7,235 nucleotides of DNA, taken from contig CAKQNH010000229.1 in NCBI GenBank assembly GCA_934255105.1, positions 1 through 7,235 of the forward strand, given 5' to 3'. Within the stretch, counting starts at the first letter, position 1; each line of letters begins with the position of its first letter. This DNA is from an uncultured Pirellulaceae bacterium (lineage in GTDB: Bacteria; Planctomycetota; Planctomycetia; Pirellulales; Pirellulaceae). Under the pieces are notes generated by a model that was not told where the DNA came from, made no database searches, and was given only the letters and a program-made list of their open reading frames with translations. Made by a program: the position numbers and the translations under genes. Below are positions 1 through 4,917 of this stretch, in pieces.

Positions 1-708
1 CTCCAGGTGGTCTTCGATGAGCACCTTCAGGTCTTCGTAATTTTCCAGATCGGGGGAGAGTTGGTTCAACAAGCATTCGCTCAAGTTGCGAGCGGCGATG
101 CCGGGCGGGTCGAGCGATTGGACGATGCGCAGCGCCTCCTCGGCCAGCTCGAGCTGGGCGGCAGTGCTCTCCGCCGGCAGCAGATCGCGCAGACTGGATT
201 TGAAGTATCCACCATTGCGTGCGTCGAGCGTAGAGATGATGCGTTCGGCCAGTTGTTCAACTTCGGAATCAATTTCCAGTTCGGCCAGTTGGTGCATCAG
301 GAAGTCGTTGAGCGACTCTGGGCGTTCCAACGCATTGGCCATCAGGTCGTGATGGCGATCCTGGGCTTCCTGCGTGCGGTTGGTCGACGTGCGAAAGTCG
401 TCGAAGCTCTGGGAGCTTTCGCTATCCATGTTAGCCAAACGCTCGAAGTCATCCGTATTGGATTGGTCGTCCTCGACCACCAACTCCTTCTCCTCCTCGG
501 CGGGCTGATCGGGATCCTCCTTCTCTTCGACTTCGTCCGGTCCCTGGTCCTCCTCAACCTCCAACATCGGGTTTTCATTCAACTCTTGTTCCACACGCTC
601 CTGCAAAGCCAGAACGGGAAGCTGGAGTATCTCCATCGACTGGATCATCTTCGGTGCCAGCTTCTGTGTCTGAAGCTGGCGAGTTTCCATACCAAAAGAA
701 AGTCGCAT
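1..708 (-). CDS. rpoN: RNA polymerase sigma-54 factor RpoN, N-terminal part (cut by window edge)
   Basis: This is the alternative sigma factor that directs RNA polymerase to -24/-12 promoters and needs an AAA+ enhancer-binding activator to open DNA. The reading frame is open for 236 codons from the ATG at 708 to base 1. Residues 1-50 are the Gln/Leu-rich activator-interaction region (SFGMETRQLQTQKLAPKMIQ, then SMEILQLP). Residues 50-115 form a very acidic linker (region II). From about 120 the core-binding domain begins, with the family motif SLDPPGIAARNLSECLLNQL at 198-217. The C-terminal helix-turn-helix and RpoN box lie outside the window. The start is chosen because RLSFGM is the usual N-terminus; only a weak AGGT lies 7-8 bases upstream. 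A 297-bp gap separates it from recR, so it may have its own promoter. The identification is secure. Confidence 0.95.
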   Translation of the reverse strand, partial: MRLSFGMETRQLQTQKLAPKMIQSMEILQLPVLALQERVEQELNENPMLEVEEDQGPDEVEEKEDPDQPAEEEKELVVEDDQSNTDDFERLANMDSESSQSFDDFRTSTNRTQEAQDRHHDLMANALERPESLNDFLMHQLAELEIDSEVEQLAERIISTLDARNGGYFKSSLRDLLPAESTAAQLELAEEALRIVQSLDPPGIAARNLSECLLNQLSPDLENYEDLKVLIEDHLE

Positions 709-843
709 CGGATTACCTACGTGAGATGAGGAACAACCATTTAGAGCAGGCTTAATGTTACCATTCAGATTTTATCATTAAAAGCCATCAAGTGCAGGCT
801 AATATCGACAAAAGGCACAGAATTTGCTAGAAAGTCATGCTCT

Positions 844-913
844 GTTGGAGTCCAGGCTTTAGCCGCCCAAGCGCAACCGTTGGAGTCCAGGCTTTAGCCG
901 CCCAATCGCAACC
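844..913. repeat. 35-bp tandem duplication in the recR-rpoN gap
   Basis: Two directly adjacent copies (844-878 and 879-913) of a 35-bp unit differ at one base (AAGCGC versus AATCGC). Each copy contains the self-complementary GGCTTTAGCC, able to form a GGC/GCC mini-hairpin. The rest of the 709-1005 gap shows no gene, no clear terminator and only AT-rich sequence near 765-785 that could hold an rpoN promoter. From memory, AGTCCAGGCTTTAGCC-like units recur between genes in planctomycete genomes; that is not proven here. Confidence 0.85.
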
Positions 914-1005
914 CGAGTCGTCTAGCTAACACCCTAGCAATTGCGACAGTTAAGACTGCTTAATTCCACGCCCTACGTCAGCCGTTTCGTATCGACTGCT
1001 TGCCA

Positions 1006-1605
1006 TCATAGTTTTTGACGGCCCGTCAGGGCGTCGGCCAAGATCTCGCGATTCGTGTGCTCCAGCACGCTGCCAGTGGTGATGCCACGCGCCAGTCGTG
1101 TGACTTCAATGGGGAACTCGGACAATTGGTTGGTGATGTACAGTGCCGAACCGTCCCCTTCGACCGTGGGATTGGTGGCCATGATGATCTCCGCAAAGTT
1201 ACCCCGCCGCACTCGCTCGACCAGTGCGTCGATAGTCAGTTGATCGGGGCCGATACCTTCGAGCGGTGCCAAGCGTCCCAGCAACACATGATACAGCCCG
1301 CGGTAGACGCCCGCTTGTTCGAGCGCCATCAGGTCGCGTGGTTGCTCGACGACGCACATTTTGGAACTATCGCGACTGGGGTCTCGGCAGATCGCGCACA
1401 ACGAGCCCTCAGCCAAGTTGTAACACACGCTGCAGTAGCTGACGTTTTCGCGCACTTCGCGAATCGCCTCGGCAAGCGCGAGCGCTTCGCCCTTGCTAAC
1501 GCGAAGTAAATGATATGCCAGACGCTCAGCCGACTTGCGTCCCACGCCAGGCAGTCTGCCGAGCTGATCGATCAATTCGTTGACCGAACCATTGCTAAGA
1601 TTCAT
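1006..1605 (-). CDS. recR: Recombination mediator protein RecR
   Basis: RecR works with RecO and RecF to load RecA on gapped single-stranded DNA. The protein has 199 residues, the family's normal size. It has an N-terminal helix-hairpin-helix (LGRLPGVGRKSAERLAYHLL, about 15-34), then a four-cysteine zinc finger at 58, 61, 70 and 73 (CSVC...CAIC). A Toprim domain follows, with VVEQPRDLMALE, GRLAPLEGIGP and ATNPTVEGD. It ends in the typical LTGRQKL before TGA. The frame continues upstream to an ATG at 1635, but the start at 1605 is preferred: GGAG (1614-1611) sits 5 bases before it, homologues begin close to here, and a TATAAT box at 1648-1643 would place the transcript start near 1636. It follows ebfC as expected but across a 367-bp repeat-filled gap. 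Confidence 0.96.
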   Translation of the reverse strand: MNLSNGSVNELIDQLGRLPGVGRKSAERLAYHLLRVSKGEALALAEAIREVRENVSYCSVCYNLAEGSLCAICRDPSRDSSKMCVVEQPRDLMALEQAGVYRGLYHVLLGRLAPLEGIGPDQLTIDALVERVRRGNFAEIIMATNPTVEGDGSALYITNQLSEFPIEVTRLARGITTGSVLEHTNREILADALTGRQKL

Positions 1606-1610
1606 CTCTA

Positions 1611-1614
1611 CTCC
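1611..1614 (-). promoter_or_regulatory. Shine-Dalgarno site of recR
   Basis: GGAG on the minus strand, 5 bases before the ATG at 1605. It decides between this start and the in-frame ATG at 1635, which has no such site. Confidence 0.6.
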
Positions 1615-1642
1615 AAAGTGCCTGCTCTTAAGCATCGGGCCG

Positions 1643-1648
1643 ATTATA
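1643..1648 (-). promoter_or_regulatory. Candidate -10 box for recR
   Basis: A perfect TATAAT on the minus strand, 38 bases before the recR start codon. It would start transcription near 1636. No good TTGACA-like -35 box lies at 16-18 bases upstream; that stretch (about 1665-1671) is the outer end of the MITE-like element. If real, the promoter sits directly at the element boundary. Confidence 0.4.
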
Positions 1649-1757
1649 GTTGTCGCAAATATGGATACTTCTCGCTGAACGCCACCATATTCGTCGAGCT
1701 AAATCAGCAGCACGCTCACCTTTGCTTGCATTTTCGCACTCGTACTCAGCCGTAGGC

Positions 1758-1812
1758 GGTACTCGTACTCCTACTCGATGCCCCATGCGAATCGAGTAGG
1801 AGTACGAGTACC
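1758..1812. repeat. Perfect 22-bp inverted repeat (hairpin) built on GTACTC
   Basis: Bases 1758-1779 and 1791-1812 are exact reverse complements around an 11-base loop. The arms are made of GTACTC/GAGTAC-type hexamers (one variant hexamer, CCTACTC). It lies inside the candidate mobile element and could form a very stable stem in DNA or RNA. No T-run follows on either strand, so it is not a classical terminator. Confidence 0.9.
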
Positions 1813-1820
1813 ATTTCATT

Positions 1821-1852
1821 GAGTACGAGTACGAGTACGAGTACGAGTACGA
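1821..1852. repeat. GAGTAC hexanucleotide tandem array
   Basis: Five perfect GAGTAC units (1821-1850) plus GA. The same hexamer builds the neighbouring hairpin arms. The unit contains no stop codon in three of the frames, which makes spurious Tyr-Ser reading frames on the minus strand. Copy number is expected to vary between strains. Confidence 0.92.
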
Positions 1853-1899
1853 AAAATCGAGACTGTCGGTGGCGTTCAGCGAGAAGTGTCCAAATATGG

Positions 1900-1962
1900 G
1901 TAGCCGAAGCCGCCAAATTTTGGGTGAATAAATGGCGTCCAAAGTCTGGCGACTTCGGCTAC
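1900..1962. repeat. 24-bp imperfect inverted repeat just downstream of ebfC
   Basis: Arms 1900-1923 and 1939-1962 match as reverse complements at 21 of 24 positions, with a 15-base loop. In a minus-strand transcript two of the three mismatches become G-U pairs, so the RNA stem would be stronger. It begins 11 bases after the ebfC stop and abuts the mobile-element candidate. It may stop or protect the ebfC transcript, but there is no T-run. The core GTAGCCGAAG resembles dispersed planctomycete repeats as I remember them. Confidence 0.7.
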
Positions 1963-1972
1963 GGCAGTTGCT

Positions 1973-2314
1973 TCAAAGGCTAGACAGAGCCTCTTCCAGC
2001 CCCGGCAATTCGATACCAGCGGTTGCTTCGCGCACTTTATCGACATGCATCTGCCGCACCTTGGCTAGCGCTTCATTGAGCGCCTGCGGAATCAACTCCT
2101 CCAGCCGAGCGGTATCGTTTTCCGCAACCAGGCCGGGGGCCAGACTGAGACGTGTGACGACGCCCAGGCCGCTAACTTCCACTTGTACTCGATTGTCATC
2201 TGCACTACCGGTCGCTTGGGCCTCGGCCAAACTGGCGCGCATCTCTTTCACACGCTCTCCCAAAGAGCCAGCATGCCGCATCAACTGCGAAAGACCACTT
2301 AGAGTTTTAAACAC
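1973..2314 (-). CDS. ebfC: YbaB/EbfC family nucleoid-associated protein
   Basis: A 113-residue member of the YbaB/EbfC family, small dimeric DNA-binding proteins found next to dnaX and recR in many bacteria. The N-terminal helix (MFKTLSGLSQLMRHAGSLGE, continuing to about 35) is followed by the conserved strand region VQVEVSGLGVVTRLSL (43-58) and a long C-terminal helical part rich in Ala, Leu and charged residues. The start is GTG at 2314, supported by AAGGA (2328-2324) with a 9-base spacer and by the usual MFK opening. An ATG seven bases upstream is out of frame. It lies 169 bp after dnaX and was probably once co-transcribed with recR. Confidence 0.9.
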   Translation of the reverse strand: MFKTLSGLSQLMRHAGSLGERVKEMRASLAEAQATGSADDNRVQVEVSGLGVVTRLSLAPGLVAENDTARLEELIPQALNEALAKVRQMHVDKVREATAGIELPGLEEALSSL

Positions 2315-2323
2315 GAATGCATT

Positions 2324-2328
2324 TCCTT
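2324..2328 (-). promoter_or_regulatory. Shine-Dalgarno site of ebfC
   Basis: AAGGA with a 9-base spacer to the GTG start at 2314. It supports the non-ATG start. Confidence 0.6.
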
Positions 2329-2483
2329 CAAAAATTGAAAAGTAAATCTTGTCAGTGATCCGGCAGGCAATGTCCGCCCTATATCAAGATAGCGCTGCCT
2401 GTGCGCTACGCGTCGTGAGGAGAAGTTCCGTCGTATCTGCGACAGCAATTTTGGCCCAATGCTAACTAATGTATCTCCAGCGT

Positions 2484-4586
2484 TCAACTGCGGGCGCTCG
2501 ACGCGTGCGGACCAGCGGTCCGATTGGACGACTGTGTGGCCACAGGTGGATCGACGCGGAGGATTTCACCGTCGAGCACCTCACAGCACTTTTTGACGTA
2601 GGGGTTGTCGGAGATTTCGCGCAGCTTCTGTACCCGGTTGGTCGACGGTTGTGTAGCGGCGACGCTGCGCACAGGTTCACCCGGCAATACGGCGAAGGTC
2701 AGCCGCAGTGGCCGCTTGGCGACTTGCGCTACGGCTCGTTCGAGCGTTTGACGCCGTTCGCTCTGCTCGCACACTTCACGCGATCTTCCGGCGCCGGGAG
2801 GGAACAAGATGTTCCAATGGTCGGCACCGTCGGGCACCACGGCGATCGCCAAGCTCGCGTAATCGGCCAACATGTCGCTGATCGATCCCACGGCAGTACG
2901 CCACAATCCGAGCGCTTCGGGAGAGCCTTGCGCAGGGTTAGACATTGCTGTAGCGGACGGGGGACTCGTTGGCCGAGGCTCTTGCACACTGCGCGCTGGC
3001 GGTCCGCTGCGCGCGTTAGGGTCAGCGATGTTCGATGAGGCTGTCGGACTCAGTTCACGCGGCGGGCTTACAGCAGCAGCGGACGCGGTGGAGCCGGTAG
3101 CCACTTCAACGCCAGCACCGGCAGGCGAAGCGCCTGGCACCAGTCCAACTGCGGGAGACTCTGCGGGTGCGACGGCGGGAAGGGGAGTGGCGTCAGTTAG
3201 GGCATCGCCAGCAGAGTTGTGGACAGTAGTGCTATGGACAGTAGATGCACTGCCGCTGTCAATTGAAGCACCAGCCTGTGAGACTGGAGCAGTGACCGCT
3301 GGGCTGCTGGCGGTCGGGCTGCTGGCGGTGTTGGTTAGCTGGCTGGTCGTTTCAGCGTTTTTTTTTTCGCTCGGCCCCTGCGGGCTGGCTTGTGGGCTTG
3401 CTTGATGGGTGCCCGCAGGCGAGCTGGTGCCGCGCCCAGCATCGCGCATGGCTTCCAACAATGCAGGGATGGAAGCTAGCTGCGACAATTGACAGATCTG
3501 CACCAACGCAACTTCTAACAGCGCTTGGGCGGAAACACTGCTGCGCATGCGCACCAGCGATTCGTCCATGATCTGGATCGCCGCTAGGATCGACTGCACT
3601 CCCCACCGGTCGGCCAGAATTTTTAGGCCTGCATGGCCGGCTGGATTGGCCAGCAGCAGCAGCTCGGGGCCACCGCCAATGCCCACCGCCATTACGTCGC
3701 GGAAGTAATTGAGCAGTTGCTCGGCCAACTGCCCCGCGTCAGCACCACTGCGGGCCGCTTCGGCCACCAGTTCAATAGCTTGCAAGGCGTTTTTATCGGC
3801 CAATGCCTGAGTCAGGGCTAGCAGGCGACCTTCGTCGGCTATGCCTAGCAACTGCTGGACTTGTTCGACGCTGATCCGCTCCTGCGAGAAGCTCATCACC
3901 TGCTCGAGCAGCGATTGGCTGTCGCGCATCGATCCAGCGGCGCGTCGAGCCAGCAGGGCTAGAGCGTCGTCGTCTGCGGCGAAACCCTCGGCCGTACAGA
4001 TCTCTTTCAGCTTGGCCTGAATTGCGTCGAGCTTGATCGGCACAAAGTCGAATCGCTGGCAGCGCGACAGCACTGTGATCGGCAGTTTGTCTGGATCGGT
4101 CGTGCAGAAAATGAACTTCACATGCTGCGGAGGTTCTTCCAGGGTTTTGAGCAGTGCATTGAATGCTTGGTTGGTCAGCATGTGCACTTCGTCAATGATG
4201 TAGATCTTGTACCGCGCGCGGCTGGGACGAACGTTGACGTTGGCCCGCAGTTGACGGATCTCTTCGATGCCCCGATTGCTGGCACCATCGATTTCGATGA
4301 CATCCATATCCTCCCCGGAGTCGATCGCCTGGGCGATGTCTGCGGCCAATTCGCCGTCGACTGCGTTGAGGGCTTTGGCAAAAATCCTCGCCGATGAAGT
4401 CTTACCGACCCCTCTGGCTCCCGTGAACAGATAGGCGTGCCCTACGCGTCCGCTGGCAATGGCCGTATCCAGGGCATGGGCAATGTGATCCTGGCCGATT
4501 AGTTCAGAGAACGAGCGTGGGCGATAGCGTCGCGCGACAACCGTGTAGCCGCTGGAATCGTTGGAAGAGGTAGCAGATTTATCCAT
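2484..4586 (-). CDS. dnaX: DNA polymerase III clamp-loader subunit tau (possibly also gamma)
   Basis: A 700-residue AAA+ ATPase that loads the beta clamp and, as tau, links the loader to the polymerase. Domain I starts with YTVVARRYRPRSFSELIGQ (14-32). Walker A GARGVGKTS is at 56-64, Walker B IIDEVHML at 130-137, sensor I in CTTD (161-164), the SRC arginine-finger motif at 174-176 and a sensor II-like GSMRDS at 218-223. The collar domain ends near 370. Residues 385-555 are a Pro/Ala/Ser/Thr-rich linker, and 556-680 form a C-terminal tau domain ending in NPYVKKCCEVLDGEILRVDP. Two oddities are seen. The zinc-binding cysteines usually found between Walker A and VIEID are absent (75-95). A run of ten A's at codons 407-410 could make a short gamma form of about 411 residues. 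The ATG at 4586 is the only N-terminal Met; no clear Shine-Dalgarno precedes it. SRP RNA lies 41 bases upstream. Confidence 0.97.
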   Translation of the reverse strand: MDKSATSSNDSSGYTVVARRYRPRSFSELIGQDHIAHALDTAIASGRVGHAYLFTGARGVGKTSSARIFAKALNAVDGELAADIAQAIDSGEDMDVIEIDGASNRGIEEIRQLRANVNVRPSRARYKIYIIDEVHMLTNQAFNALLKTLEEPPQHVKFIFCTTDPDKLPITVLSRCQRFDFVPIKLDAIQAKLKEICTAEGFAADDDALALLARRAAGSMRDSQSLLEQVMSFSQERISVEQVQQLLGIADEGRLLALTQALADKNALQAIELVAEAARSGADAGQLAEQLLNYFRDVMAVGIGGGPELLLLANPAGHAGLKILADRWGVQSILAAIQIMDESLVRMRSSVSAQALLEVALVQICQLSQLASIPALLEAMRDAGRGTSSPAGTHQASPQASPQGPSEKKNAETTSQLTNTASSPTASSPAVTAPVSQAGASIDSGSASTVHSTTVHNSAGDALTDATPLPAVAPAESPAVGLVPGASPAGAGVEVATGSTASAAAVSPPRELSPTASSNIADPNARSGPPARSVQEPRPTSPPSATAMSNPAQGSPEALGLWRTAVGSISDMLADYASLAIAVVPDGADHWNILFPPGAGRSREVCEQSERRQTLERAVAQVAKRPLRLTFAVLPGEPVRSVAATQPSTNRVQKLREISDNPYVKKCCEVLDGEILRVDPPVATQSSNRTAGPHASSARS
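3301..3330. repeat. 15-bp tandem duplication in the dnaX linker
   Basis: Two adjacent 15-bp units (3301-3315, 3316-3330) with one mismatch encode the repeated TASSP of the disordered linker. A second 15-bp-spaced repeat (TGGACAGTAG at 3220 and 3235) lies nearby. The linker seems to grow by small in-frame duplications that leave the ATPase core untouched. Confidence 0.75.
3352..3367 (-). promoter_or_regulatory. Candidate slippage/frameshift site in dnaX (A10)
   Basis: On the coding strand the sequence is GCG-A10-CGCTGA, with the ten A's at 3367-3358. The zero frame reads S-E-K-K-N-A and continues into the linker. A -1 shift reads K-K-K-R then TGA (3354-3352), giving a product of about 411 residues that ends just after the collar domain. 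The +1 frame also stops soon, at TAA after about seven codons. AGGGG lies 7 bases before the run and could act as an internal Shine-Dalgarno stimulator, as in E. coli dnaX. Thermus thermophilus dnaX uses an A9 run for transcriptional slippage to the same end. That slippage happens here is inference. Confidence 0.65.
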
Positions 4587-4627
4587 CGCGGCTAGTTATT
4601 CAGATCGGCTCGAACTGAAGAAAGAAT

Positions 4628-4741
4628 GAAACCTGCCCGTCAGAGGCCCTCGCACAAGAGTACCCCGCTTATGGCTGCTACAGTTAAGTCCTGACCAGGT
4701 TCACGGCTCCCCCTCGCGAGAGCCACTGTCAGGCAGGTTTC
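4628..4741 (-). ncRNA. ffs: Signal recognition particle RNA, small bacterial type (4.5S)
   Basis: This RNA binds Ffh and targets nascent membrane proteins to the SecYEG translocon. The minus strand has GTGAACCTGGTCAGG (4704-4690), a ten-base apex and AGCAGCC (4679-4673), the conserved Ffh-binding helix 8 with its symmetric loop. The ends pair perfectly over ten bases (GAAACCTGCC with GGCAGGTTTC). A second helix pairs GGCTCTCGC with GCGAGGGCC, with one G-U. The length, about 114 nt, matches the small class. The apex ACTTAACTGT differs from the usual TCCGGAAGGA: the loop reads UAAC, which fits the minority URRC class rather than GNRA. A position directly upstream of dnaX-ebfC-recR is also seen in Bacillus. 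A T-rich stretch (ATTCTTTCTTC) follows the 3' end. The exact ends are estimated from pairing. Confidence 0.88.
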
Positions 4742-4744
4742 TTC

Positions 4745-4750
4745 TTTATA
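4745..4750 (-). promoter_or_regulatory. Possible -10 box of the SRP RNA gene
   Basis: TATAAA on the minus strand ends four bases before the predicted 5' end of the RNA, a little too close for ideal spacing. No -35 box is evident; a 6-bp inverted repeat (ACACTT/AAGTGT, 4769-4784) covers the expected area. Confidence 0.25.
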
Positions 4751-4768
4751 GATGGTACGTCGCCGGGA

Positions 4769-4804
4769 ACACTTTTAGAAGTGTGCCAATTGGCTAAATG
4801 CCAA
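4769..4804. other. Two small hairpins between the 627-residue gene and ffs
   Basis: ACACTT-TTAG-AAGTGT (4769-4784) and TTGGC-TAAAT-GCCAA (4790-4804) are perfect short inverted repeats side by side. They lie after the stop of the upstream gene and before ffs. Neither is followed by a T-run, so termination is only a guess. The remaining 4805-4917 has scattered short complementary segments and no reading frame of note. Confidence 0.35.
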
Positions 4805-4917
4805 GTTATTCCCGACTTCGTGCAGGACTAGACGGCTTGCACGCCAAACGTCCTGGCATACCATCGGATTACCGCTGGTGTGGGCAGACGACGTCCATAG
4901 TTTAACAGCGTCCGGGT

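Larger units (their letters stand above)
1656..1899. mobile_element. Candidate MITE-like non-autonomous element between ebfC and recR
   Basis: A perfect 20-bp inverted repeat, ACTTCTCGCTGAACGCCACC at 1667-1686 and its complement at 1868-1887, bounds a cassette with no credible gene. Just outside the arms the 9-mer CAAATATGG occurs as a direct repeat (1656-1664 and 1891-1899), as a target-site duplication would. The element proper would be 1665-1890, 226 bp. Alternatively the arms can be read as 28-bp inverted repeats (1659-1686, 1868-1895) with two mismatches, because the 9-mer is itself partly palindromic. Inside are a long hairpin and a GAGTAC array. No transposase is present, so it would need one in trans. 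The inverted repeat is certain; mobility is inference. Confidence 0.5.

Noticed and set aside
7..729. Plus-strand open frame of 240 codons
   Set aside because: Antisense shadow of rpoN; the minus-strand frame codes clear sigma-54 motifs.
765..797. rpoN promoter with TAAAAT and TTGATG
   Set aside because: The two hexamers are only 12 bases apart, too close for a sigma-70 promoter; no better pair was found.
844..913. CRISPR-like direct repeat
   Set aside because: Only two copies that abut with no spacer, and no cas genes nearby.
1015..1509. Plus-strand open frame inside recR
   Set aside because: Antisense shadow of an unambiguous recR.
1606..1635. Longer recR start at the ATG at 1635
   Set aside because: It has no ribosome site, lies at the predicted transcript start, and adds ten residues not expected in the family.
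1628..1942. Minus-strand reading frame of 104 codons with a Tyr-Ser repeat
   Set aside because: It is the translation of the GAGTAC array and hairpin arms, overlaps the recR start and both repeat elements, and resembles no protein.
2299..2487. Minus-strand frame of 62 codons starting TTG overlapping the dnaX stop
   Set aside because: The start overlap looks like coupling, but there is no ribosome site, the sequence has no recognisable fold or family, and it runs into the ebfC start in another frame.
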